Below are positions 6,846-13,872 of a stretch of DNA of 21,736 nucleotides, one piece after another. Position numbers and translations under genes: made by a program. Location: contig JBNMJK010000045.1 in NCBI GenBank assembly GCA_050873765.1, forward strand, positions 1-21,736, written 5' to 3'. How positions within the stretch are numbered: the first letter of the stretch is position 1; the number at the start of each line of letters is the position of its first letter. Source of the DNA: Sodaliphilus sp050873765. GTDB taxonomy: Bacteria; Bacteroidota; Bacteroidia; Bacteroidales; Muribaculaceae. Under the pieces are notes generated by a model, which saw nothing but the letters and a program-made list of their open reading frames with translations, was not told the origin of the DNA and searched no databases.

Positions 6846-8903
6846 ATGGGAAGCTCTCCCCTATCAAAATTCCCTATATCCCGCATTGTCGTTCCTTTTT
6901 GTGGGGGAATCCTTTTGGGAAACTGCACCTCGTCCACCTCGGTGATAGTGCCTGTAGCGATTGCCATCTCTGGGTGCTTGCTGTCCATATTCATAAGTGT
7001 GCTTTCACGCAGTCCTGAAGCAAGAAACAAAATCCGGCCTTACACTATCGTTCCCATCGCAGTCATCTCCATGGCTTTGGGGTGGACCTCGCACATCGTC
7101 CATCAGCCTGCCACTATCAACCTATCGCAAGTGAATGGAACGGTGGCCTACGGACAGATAGTGAATATGGAGTTCAAGGTGCAGTCGATGCGTATCACCG
7201 TGAATATGCTCAGCAATCATTCTCAAGGAAGTAAATTGCTACTCACCACCCACGGCTGCAATTATAATTTAAAAGAAGGCGACAATATTGCTTTCATGGC
7301 CAATTTCCAAGTCATCAGCAACCCTAACCTTGAAGAAGATGTGGATTATGCAAAAATTCTCAAAAGAAAAGGTATCATATACCAGCAGCACATCGATTCT
7401 AAAGGCATTATTAGCTATGGGCACCACGAAACCATAACGTCTATAATGGCAAGCGCCAGAAACTCCATCAAACAGTCGATCTATCAAAGCACGCTATCTA
7501 CCGAGAGCAAACACTACATCATAGCACTACTGCTGGGCGACAAGAAACTTATCGACCAGCAGACCAGAACTGAATATTCCTATGCAGGCATAGCCCATGT
7601 GTTGGCTCTGAGCGGACTTCACATAGGCATTATCATGATGCTTTCTTGGATTCTATTTTGGCCATTAGATTACTACGGACAGAAGAAGCTACGCTTTATC
7701 CTGTCGGTGGCCTTATTGGCACTCTACGACCTGCTAACCGGGCTTTCCCCGTCGGCTATTCGCGCCACTGTGATGATTACATTCACATTTGCCACATTCA
7801 TCTTTGGCAGAAAATCTTCAGCTATCAACGCCCTCATGGCATCAGCGTTGCTTATACTCACATTCTCTCCCGAATCTATATTTGATGTGGGATTTCAGCT
7901 CAGTTTTATCACCGTATTTTTTATCCTCATTTTTTCACCTCGTGGGCCAATTGTTGCAAAGAAGAAAAAATGGCTCAATTATCTTGTGTCATTGATAGCC
8001 ACATCAGCAATTGCCATGTGCTCCACAATTGCACTAACGGCGTATTACTTCCACTCCATATCTTGGGTCGGTGTGATTTCAAACTTGCTGATTCTTCCAA
8101 TATTTCCTCTGATTATGGGCATTTCAGCCATTGTCATTCTTCTGGCATGTGTCCATGTAAACGTAGAAGCCCTTAACCGCATAGCTGATGCACTATTGGG
8201 CCTTGTGAATAACGTGGCCCATTATATATCACAACTCCCCTACGCCTTCACTAAAGACGTGTATGTGAGCGAAGCAGACGTGGTCTGCTATACCGTCTTC
8301 ATCATTCTGGTCTTTCTATTCATCAGAAAAAGAAAGTGGATTTATTTAAATTGCGGTATCGCTTGCTGCGCTATTGGCATCGTGTGCCACACACTCGCGA
8401 TGGCTTCTTTCAAAAGATCGGGGTGCGTGCTATTCAACTCCTACGACAGCACGCCCATATTTTTCTATGAAAATAGGCACTCCTACTGCTGGACGCCCGA
8501 CGACAGTCCAATCGTTTTCAACAAAGAAAAATTTCACCTCTTGCACACAGGGTTCTTTGCCGCGCACAGAATTGAAGACATCACTTTAGTTAATGATTCA
8601 TCTAAAATTCCTGGCACCGCATTCCGGCAGCCCTACGCTCTCATTTATGGTAAAACGATACTTGTGGCAGGAAGGCAGAATTGGCGCACGCTACCAAACA
8701 GCAAGAAAGCCACCATCGACTACTGCATCATCACACGCCATTTCAATGGCAAAGTAACCGACTTGGCCCGCCACTATAATATTCGCCTTATGGTCATCTC
8801 AGGAAATGTGTATGAGCCAAATGTGGCCAGCATCATTAGCAGTTGCAAAAAATTAGGAATAAAAGTGGCAAACCTGAGGGAAAAATCACTTGTGGTGCAG
8901 TAG
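6846..8903 (+). CDS. comEC: ComEC/Rec2 family DNA-uptake channel protein, without a functional beta-lactamase domain
   Basis: ComEC is the inner-membrane channel that passes single-stranded DNA in natural transformation. The 685-residue chain has two N-terminal helices and an OB-like periplasmic region (to about 190). The polytopic competence domain (about 220-510) carries the hallmark HVLALSGLHIGI at 251-262. The last about 150 residues sit where other ComEC proteins have a metallo-beta-lactamase nuclease domain, but no HxHxDH motif is present. The tail (VISGNVYEPNVASIISSCKK region) resembles the degenerate form I recall in Bacteroidota. It follows aroE closely and converges on the NlpC gene with only 8 bases between stops. 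Family call strong; actual competence is inference. Confidence 0.93.
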   Translation: MGSSPLSKFPISRIVVPFCGGILLGNCTSSTSVIVPVAIAISGCLLSIFISVLSRSPEARNKIRPYTIVPIAVISMALGWTSHIVHQPATINLSQVNGTVAYGQIVNMEFKVQSMRITVNMLSNHSQGSKLLLTTHGCNYNLKEGDNIAFMANFQVISNPNLEEDVDYAKILKRKGIIYQQHIDSKGIISYGHHETITSIMASARNSIKQSIYQSTLSTESKHYIIALLLGDKKLIDQQTRTEYSYAGIAHVLALSGLHIGIIMMLSWILFWPLDYYGQKKLRFILSVALLALYDLLTGLSPSAIRATVMITFTFATFIFGRKSSAINALMASALLILTFSPESIFDVGFQLSFITVFFILIFSPRGPIVAKKKKWLNYLVSLIATSAIAMCSTIALTAYYFHSISWVGVISNLLILPIFPLIMGISAIVILLACVHVNVEALNRIADALLGLVNNVAHYISQLPYAFTKDVYVSEADVVCYTVFIILVFLFIRKRKWIYLNCGIACCAIGIVCHTLAMASFKRSGCVLFNSYDSTPIFFYENRHSYCWTPDDSPIVFNKEKFHLLHTGFFAAHRIEDITLVNDSSKIPGTAFRQPYALIYGKTILVAGRQNWRTLPNSKKATIDYCIITRHFNGKVTDLARHYNIRLMVISGNVYEPNVASIISSCKKLGIKVANLREKSLVVQ

Positions 8904-8924
8904 GCCGCACATTATTTCACCACA
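8891..8924. terminator. Weak hairpin over the comEC/NlpC convergent stops
   Basis: TGTGGTG (8891-8897) and CACCACA (8918-8924) are perfect 7-base inverted arms with a 20-base loop that contains both stop codons. The loop is long and the T-run poor, so this is at best a modest bidirectional terminator. Confidence 0.3.
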
Positions 8925-9454
8925 CGAGCCGCCGCATAAAAATGGTCGATGAAATAGTCTTCTGTAATATCACTTATTTTCACGCCATTAGAGGCCGAAG
9001 CGTGTGCAAATTTATTTTCCTTCAAATATATTCCCACATGCGAAATTTTATTGGCATTCTTTGATGTGCAGTAAAATAGCAGGTCGCCCTCTTGCAAATC
9101 ATCTACATCTATCAAACGGCAGTTTTTCTGAAAAATCATGGCTGAATTTCTCTCGATTTGTTTCCGGTACACAGCCTTATAGATTTGCACCACAAAACCA
9201 GAGCAGTCCACACCATTTTTAGTGTTACCGCCATATTTATAGGGTGTGCCGAGCCAGCCCTTTATCTCTTTGTACAGCATTTTATTATCAGCCGAGGAAA
9301 GCTGGATATCAAGAGTTCGCCATTCTTCGGGCACTCGCACATTATAACTTTTTTTTGTGGGATAATTAGCAACTTTTTTTTGCGTGTGGCATGCGCATAG
9401 ACTCACAGCCATCACCAGTAGCAATGGCCAATATTTCATACCATATTTTTTCAT
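8912..9454 (-). CDS. NlpC/P60 family peptidoglycan endopeptidase, lipoprotein
   Basis: NlpC/P60 enzymes cut peptide bonds in cell-wall stem peptides, commonly D-iGlu-mDAP. With the start at ATG 9452-9454 the chain has 180 residues. A lipoprotein signal ends in LCAC with the lipidated Cys at 22. The catalytic domain is at about 58-180: Cys84 in DCSGF, His139 in SHVGIY and a third polar residue near His151 (FAHAS). The longest frame begins at a TTG (9476-9478) inside the T-run of the upstream terminator and is not credible. ATG 9464-9466 is an alternative four codons earlier. Gly-Thr-Pro-Tyr before the Cys is typical. No promoter was recognised. It probably sits at the outer membrane facing the periplasm. 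Confidence 0.92.
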   Translation of the reverse strand: MKKYGMKYWPLLLVMAVSLCACHTQKKVANYPTKKSYNVRVPEEWRTLDIQLSSADNKMLYKEIKGWLGTPYKYGGNTKNGVDCSGFVVQIYKAVYRKQIERNSAMIFQKNCRLIDVDDLQEGDLLFYCTSKNANKISHVGIYLKENKFAHASASNGVKISDITEDYFIDHFYAAARVVK

Positions 9455-9476
9455 TAATCCGCCCATAGCACATATC

Positions 9477-9539
9477 AAAAAAATGCTAAAGAAAGTTCAT
9501 GGCTCTGTCTGTTAGAAGCCACACATCTTTCTTTAGCAT
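9477..9539 (-). terminator. Terminator of the DUF5606 gene
   Basis: ATGCTAAAGAAAG (9483-9495) and CTTTCTTTAGCAT (9527-9539) are perfect 13-base arms. The loop holds a second small pairing (GGCT/AGCC). On the minus strand the stem is followed by seven T (complement of 9477-9483). It lies directly after the DUF5606 stop and before the NlpC start. Confidence 0.85.
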
Positions 9540-9564
9540 CTGTATAATATTTTAGGTAATTCGC

Positions 9565-9999
9565 TTACTTTTCGCTGTCTGAAGTGGCTTCATCTGATTT
9601 AGCCTCTTCTTTTTTATCTACGAAAGATGTGTAACCTGCTTTCACCAAAATATTGAACCATGAAATCAGCTTCTTAATATCGGTCTTGTAAACACGGTCC
9701 ACATCATATTCTGGAAGAATCGACGACATAAACTCGGCCAGTTTTTCATCAGTCTTATAGTCGGCAGCATTCACGCCTTCTGGATATTTTTCGTATGCGG
9801 ATTCAAGCACTTCTGCAAGAGGCTTGTCGTCGCCGGTTGTATAAATGGCCACATCGCCAAGTGAAATAATTTTATCACGTGAATGGGCAGGAAAACGCTT
9901 CTTATCAACCAGACTTTCTACTATGACAAGATTTTTCCCATACGAGATCAACTTATACAATCCTGGCTTGCCAGAAATACTTAAAATTGTTTTCAACAT
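9565..9999 (-). CDS. DUF5606 family conserved protein of Bacteroidota
   Basis: This is a 144-residue soluble protein with no signal peptide or membrane helix. The N-terminus (LKTILSISGKPGLYKLISYG, then LVIVESL, then ISLGDVAIYT) is the conserved core of the DUF5606 family as I remember it from Bacteroidota. The last about 20 residues are an acidic, Lys/Glu/Ser-rich tail. Function is unknown; the compact N-terminal beta-rich pattern might be a binding module. It closes the nusB-yajC-ybbR-coaE series, about 110 bases after coaE, with its own -7 element (10049-10056) and a strong terminator, so it may be transcribed alone as well as by read-through. Confidence 0.88.
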   Translation of the reverse strand: MLKTILSISGKPGLYKLISYGKNLVIVESLVDKKRFPAHSRDKIISLGDVAIYTTGDDKPLAEVLESAYEKYPEGVNAADYKTDEKLAEFMSSILPEYDVDRVYKTDIKKLISWFNILVKAGYTSFVDKKEEAKSDEATSDSEK

Positions 10000-10048
10000 A
10001 GATATTACGTTTTAACTTTTTTACAAATTAATAGAATGATTACTATTG

Positions 10049-10056
10049 CAAAGTTA
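10049..10056 (-). promoter_or_regulatory. DUF5606 gene -7 promoter element
   Basis: TAACTTTG on the minus strand matches TAnnTTTG and lies about 50 bases before the DUF5606 ATG. No proper -33 TTTG is seen at 19-20 bases. Confidence 0.45.
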
Positions 10057-10110
10057 ATGAAAATAATCAAATAACTTCACTTTTCGTCACAAATATGAAA
10101 TGCGCTAAAG

Positions 10111-10677
10111 CTACTTTAACAGTTGAAGGTTTTCCATTATTTGTGGAGTCACTGCATTCACGCCATCATTGAGAATCAGCATATCCTTATCACTGATCAC
10201 ACACTCTTGCGCTTGTGCAGCAATGCGTTTCTTCACTTGCGCTTCAGTCACGCCGTTGCGCGCCATCACCCTGCTGATGCGCACTTTTTCAGGCGCCTCA
10301 ACTCGCCATATTTTATCCACAATCAAATTCACGCCACTGGAGTAAGGTATGGCGGTTTCCACAAACACCAAGCCACCTTCCTTCTCTGCCCAATGCAATA
10401 TATCCGTCTTGACGGCGGGATGCACCAGAGAATTTAAGATTGTAAGTTTTGAAGCATCAGAGAACACTATCGACGATAGATACGCTGCATCAATTTTCCC
10501 GTCTTTATACAAATTCTCGCCAAAAGCTTCGGTAAGTTCCTGCCGCAATTGCACAGAATCTTGCATCAGCCTTTTTGCATTCTTATCACAGTCATACACC
10601 GGATAACCCAGCAAACGCAATATCTGTGAAACCACCGATTTGCCACTTCCAATACCGCCTGTTATCGCTACAATCAT
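10111..10677 (-). CDS. coaE: Dephospho-CoA kinase
   Basis: CoaE phosphorylates the ribose 3'-hydroxyl of dephospho-CoA with ATP, the last step of CoA synthesis. With the ATG at 10675-10677 the protein has 188 residues and starts MIVAITGGIGSGKS, with the P-loop at 7-14 as in the family. DCDKNAKRLM (about 29-38) and the HPAV motif near 86 are the expected substrate and lid elements. An SD-like AGAAGAG sits just before this ATG. An upstream ATG at 10711-10713 overlaps the ybbR stop as ATGA and would add 12 residues; the longest frame begins with GTG at 10723-10725. I prefer the short start on family length but translational coupling at ATGA cannot be excluded. Confidence 0.95.
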   Translation of the reverse strand: MIVAITGGIGSGKSVVSQILRLLGYPVYDCDKNAKRLMQDSVQLRQELTEAFGENLYKDGKIDAAYLSSIVFSDASKLTILNSLVHPAVKTDILHWAEKEGGLVFVETAIPYSSGVNLIVDKIWRVEAPEKVRISRVMARNGVTEAQVKKRIAAQAQECVISDKDMLILNDGVNAVTPQIMENLQLLK

Positions 10678-10709
10678 ATCTCTTCTATGCACATGAATTC
10701 TTTTATGCA

Positions 10710-11669
10710 TCATTTGGCGTACCACATCACCGAGTCTTTCAGTATCTTGTAAATTTTCCTGTGAGGATACTCTTCTGCCTTACGAATGGCCACCTTGCCC
10801 GACTTTTTTGCAGGGTCGATATCTTCAGCAAAAACAGCCACCTTTGGCGCTTTGTCGTTATAAAAGCTTTCTGGCACATAGTATAAGATATCCACGGTGG
10901 CTGGCTGATATTGAATTTTGATGCCTTTCACTTCTTTAGGCTCCACACTAATAGTGGCACGCTTCAAATAATTTCTTTCCAAATCCAAGCGAAGCCGCAC
11001 ATTTGTGGTCTGGCATCTCACGCCAGGCATAGGCTGCACACCAACAGTCATCACAGTGTCGGACAAGTCTTTCACCACAAACGGCTTCAGCGACACCGAA
11101 TCAATCTTGTCGAGCAGTGATTGCTTGGCAAAAACCACAACGGAGTCAGGATAGCAAACGGGCCAATTGACCAGCGACAGCATCACAGGATTATAACGCA
11201 GGCTTATACTGCTGCCAAACGCGACTGGCACCTTTTTCCCTTTATGGGTGACCACTGTCAGCACCAACGGGAATCCCGACTGCGCTTTAGAGAGGTTGCT
11301 CGGCCTGTAGAGCGAGTTCAAATTCATCGACGCATAAATGTCGTCGATTGTAATCACTAATTCAGAACTTGATTTTTGGTATTTCGATTGAAAGTTGATG
11401 GTGGCATCGGGCGTGAAAAGCCTATAGTAGATATGTGAGAACACCTTGCCCTCCATCGGCACGGTCACCTGTGCTGGAATAGAGTCGATGACAGTGGCCT
11501 CATTAGGTTTACCCACTATCACCAAATTCACCACCACATCGCCCGTATAGGATTTAGCGAAGGTCCATGCAAGGAAAGAGAACAAAAAAAAGAACCCATA
11601 CAGCATCACCACATTATAGGTTGCTGCATTTGAATGAATACTCTTCAATATTTTTTTTACAATCCTCAT
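10710..11669 (-). CDS. YbbR-like domain protein, membrane anchored
   Basis: This 319-residue protein (start at ATG 11667-11669) has a basic N-terminus, one transmembrane helix near 21-40 (MLYGFFFLFSFLAWTF) and a large extracytoplasmic part. That part is made of repeated beta-rich segments, the pattern of YbbR-like proteins of Bacteroidota. YbbR relatives in Firmicutes regulate the c-di-AMP cyclase; no cyclase gene is nearby, so that role is not claimed. The position between yajC and coaE is a conserved order I recall in the phylum. An upstream ATG at 11700-11702 would add 11 residues but lies inside a strong hairpin (11684-11733), so it is probably not used. The stop overlaps an alternative coaE start. 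Confidence 0.85.
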   Translation of the reverse strand: MRIVKKILKSIHSNAATYNVVMLYGFFFLFSFLAWTFAKSYTGDVVVNLVIVGKPNEATVIDSIPAQVTVPMEGKVFSHIYYRLFTPDATINFQSKYQKSSSELVITIDDIYASMNLNSLYRPSNLSKAQSGFPLVLTVVTHKGKKVPVAFGSSISLRYNPVMLSLVNWPVCYPDSVVVFAKQSLLDKIDSVSLKPFVVKDLSDTVMTVGVQPMPGVRCQTTNVRLRLDLERNYLKRATISVEPKEVKGIKIQYQPATVDILYYVPESFYNDKAPKVAVFAEDIDPAKKSGKVAIRKAEEYPHRKIYKILKDSVMWYAK

Positions 11670-11683
11670 TACAGAAAATGGAA

Positions 11684-11733
11684 TTGGCCGGTTTTTTGAC
11701 ATTGGCGCATAATGCCGTCAGAAAACCGGCCAA
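11684..11733 (-). terminator. Strong hairpin between yajC and ybbR, terminator or attenuator
   Basis: Arms 11684-11700 (TTGGCCGGTTTTTTGAC) and 11717-11733 pair over 17 bases with one mismatch, plus a short inner GGC/GCC pairing. On the minus strand the stem is followed by a moderately U-rich TTCCATTTTCTG. It starts 15 bases after the yajC stop, so it should reduce transcription into ybbR-coaE. Confidence 0.7.
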
Positions 11734-11747
11734 CTGATACGTTGAGA

Positions 11748-12086
11748 TTAGCCTTTCTTTACCTCCGACTCTGTTTGCACAGCATCTTGAACAGTGGGGT
11801 AAACCATAGTGGCATCAATGGTGATTTTCACGCCTTCCGACACTTCCAAAAGCACCGTTCCATTTTGTTTGATTTCACGCACACGGCCGTGAATACCACC
11901 GGCAGTCACCACTTTATCACCGCTCTTCAAGCCTTCACGGAATTTTTTCATCTCTTTTTGCTTCTTGCTCTGTGGGCGAATCATAAAGAAATAGAAGATG
12001 GCAATAAGAACCACAATCATAAAAATACCGCCGAAACCACCACCCTGAGCAGAGGCTGCATCGAGTAAGATATAATTCAATGTCAT
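11748..12086 (-). CDS. yajC: YajC, Sec translocon accessory subunit
   Basis: YajC is a small single-span inner-membrane protein associated with SecDF. With the ATG at 12084-12086 it has 112 residues: a short periplasmic N-terminus rich in Gly, one transmembrane helix near 20-36, then the family signature RPQSKKQKEMKKF. The cytoplasmic beta domain (GDKVVTAGGIHGRVREI) follows. The longest frame starts with TTG at 12090-12092 and adds two residues; the ATG is preferred. It follows nusB by 32 bases and is likely in that operon. secDF is not in the window. Confidence 0.96.
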   Translation of the reverse strand: MTLNYILLDAASAQGGGFGGIFMIVVLIAIFYFFMIRPQSKKQKEMKKFREGLKSGDKVVTAGGIHGRVREIKQNGTVLLEVSEGVKITIDATMVYPTVQDAVQTESEVKKG

Positions 12087-12118
12087 ATACAAAATAAATT
12101 TAAAAAATTAATATTATG

Positions 12119-13048
12119 CTATTTCACAATCACTTTGTCGGCACGCAGTTTATTCACCACAGCATTCAGAATTCCATTTACAAATTGTCCGCTTCGAGGT
12201 GTGCTGTAGTCCTTGGCCAGTTCAATATACTCGTTAAGCGACACATTCACCGGCACACTGGGGAAATTGCGGATCTCGGCGAGTGCAGCACACATCACCA
12301 CACGGTCCATTAGCGCAATTCTGTCCACGTCCCATTTTTCTGTCTTAATAAACTGGTCGATGTAGGCGTTGTTCTCGTCCATTTCATCAATGGTGATAGA
12401 AAAGAGCTGCTCGCCAAACTTACTGTCCTCCTCGTCTTTGAACTGTGGCAGGATAGGCGAAGCCTCACCATCTTCAACACGGCGAATGGTCTTCAGCACA
12501 AACTGCCCTATAATCTGCAAATCGTCGTCGGTGTAATACACGCTCATCGACTGCAAATGCTCAAGAAGGTCGTCGTCTGGCAGAATCACCTTCTTCATCA
12601 GCTGATACCACACCTCTCCATCACGCACAAGCGTGGTGGAAGGCATCTGCATATACTCTTGATACGCTTCCGAACGTAGAATTTTATCAAGCATCAAGCG
12701 CACAAACAGTTCATCGTCGCGCCAATTTATTTTCTTGTCGGCCACAAAATCAGTAAGTGTCTGGTCGGCACGAAGTTTTTTCACAAATTCATTGTCCACG
12801 AAACGCGTGTTGGGATGAAGATCTTCTTCTGTGGGTAGAAATTTGTGCTTGGCTTCATCAAGGCGCAAATCCTGAACGTCTGTAAGTTCTATCATCAGCC
12901 TCAGCAACGCGTTGTAGAGTTCATACGATTTGTCAAGACTTTTTTGCAGCTCCTTTTTTGCCGCATCAAGGCTCATCGTGTTGTTTGACACCATATATGC
13001 GTACAGCATCTGCACGACTTTCGCTCTTATTAAGACTCTATTTATCAT
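12119..13048 (-). CDS. nusB: Transcription antitermination factor NusB, long Bacteroidota form
   Basis: NusB with NusE (S10) binds boxA RNA and supports antitermination of rRNA operons. This copy has 309 residues, about twice the E. coli length. The RNA-binding core is the C-terminal about 110 residues (WDVDRIALMDRVVMCAALAE, later VSLNEYIELAKDYSTP and FVNGILNAV). The N-terminal MINRVLIRAKVVQMLYAY also matches the NusB start, so the roughly 180-residue middle is an insertion, largely charged and helical. This long form is, to my knowledge, general in Bacteroidota. It has the best-matched promoter in the window (13071-13102) and heads the run nusB-yajC-ybbR-coaE-DUF5606. Confidence 0.93.
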   Translation of the reverse strand: MINRVLIRAKVVQMLYAYMVSNNTMSLDAAKKELQKSLDKSYELYNALLRLMIELTDVQDLRLDEAKHKFLPTEEDLHPNTRFVDNEFVKKLRADQTLTDFVADKKINWRDDELFVRLMLDKILRSEAYQEYMQMPSTTLVRDGEVWYQLMKKVILPDDDLLEHLQSMSVYYTDDDLQIIGQFVLKTIRRVEDGEASPILPQFKDEEDSKFGEQLFSITIDEMDENNAYIDQFIKTEKWDVDRIALMDRVVMCAALAEIRNFPSVPVNVSLNEYIELAKDYSTPRSGQFVNGILNAVVNKLRADKVIVK

Positions 13049-13070
13049 CGATTAATTATTATATTTTTTG

Positions 13071-13102
13071 CAAAGTTACCTTAAAATAGGTTTGTATTCA
13101 AA
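13071..13102 (-). promoter_or_regulatory. nusB operon promoter, Bacteroidota type
   Basis: TAACTTTG (13071-13078) and TTTG (13099-13102) on the minus strand are separated by exactly 20 bases and fit the -7/-33 pattern. The -7 element is 23 bases before the nusB ATG. No terminator separates it from rlmB, so read-through from the dnaN-rlmB cluster is also possible. Confidence 0.75.
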
Positions 13103-13110
13103 TAAAAGAA

Positions 13111-13872
13111 CTAAGAATTCACATTCTGGCCATCGTCAAGACGCTGCCTTACCACTTCGTAAATCATGATTCCCCCTGCCACCGACACATTCAGTGAATT
13201 AATTTGACCAAATTCTGGAATGGCTACAAGCGTGTCGCAAAGTTTGAGCATATCGGCAGATATGCCATGGCCTTCCGAGCCAAGAATAATAGCCACAGGG
13301 CCTGTAAAATCGGCCTTAGTGTAGTTCAAATCCGTTTTTTCAGAAGCGCCTATCACCTTAAAACCACTGTCGCGTAAATATTTCACAGCGTTCACAAGGT
13401 TGCGTTCTCGGCACACGGGAAGATAGTTCAGCGCACCTGCAGAAGTCTTTACCGCATCAGCATTCACACTCACGCTGTCGCGCTCAGGTATAACGATACT
13501 ATTCACCCCAGCACATTCACAAGTGCGGGCTATGGCACCAAAATTACGCACATCTGTCACTCCGTCAAGAATCACTACAAATGGATTGATACCCTCATCA
13601 TAAAGGGCGGGGACGATATCGTCGATATGATAATAATCGACAGCGGCCATAAAGGCTACCACACCTTGGTGGTTCTTGCGTGTAACCCTATTGATTCGCT
13701 CTACTGGCACACGCTGAACCGGCACACCATACTCACGGATCACACCCATAAGTTCATGAGCGAGATCGCCTCCAAGGTCTTTCTTCATGAGCACCTTGTC
13801 CACTTGTTTGCCCGATTCAATCGCCTCAATCACGGCACGAATGCCAAACACCACTTGGGATTTATCTATCAT
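13111..13872 (-). CDS. rlmB: 23S rRNA (guanosine-2'-O-)-methyltransferase, RlmB/TrmH family
   Basis: RlmB methylates the 2'-hydroxyl of a guanosine in the peptidyl-transferase region of 23S rRNA (G2251 in E. coli). The 253-residue chain has an N-terminal L30e-like substrate domain (to about 80) and a SPOUT domain. The SPOUT motifs are intact: motif 1 DGVTDVRNFGAIARTCE at 103-119, motif 2 ILGSEGHGIS at 196-205 and motif 3 IPEFGQINSLNVSVA at 218-232, which form the knot and the SAM site. The ATG overlaps the recN stop as ATGA (13869-13872), which implies translational coupling. RlmB is the best-matching subfamily, though related TrmH enzymes cannot be fully excluded. Confidence 0.9.
   Translation of the reverse strand: MIDKSQVVFGIRAVIEAIESGKQVDKVLMKKDLGGDLAHELMGVIREYGVPVQRVPVERINRVTRKNHQGVVAFMAAVDYYHIDDIVPALYDEGINPFVVILDGVTDVRNFGAIARTCECAGVNSIVIPERDSVSVNADAVKTSAGALNYLPVCRERNLVNAVKYLRDSGFKVIGASEKTDLNYTKADFTGPVAIILGSEGHGISADMLKLCDTLVAIPEFGQINSLNVSVAGGIMIYEVVRQRLDDGQNVNS

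Noticed and set aside
9455..9478. NlpC gene starting at the upstream TTG
   Set aside because: That codon lies in the T-run of the preceding terminator, and a proper lipoprotein signal starts at ATG 9452-9454.
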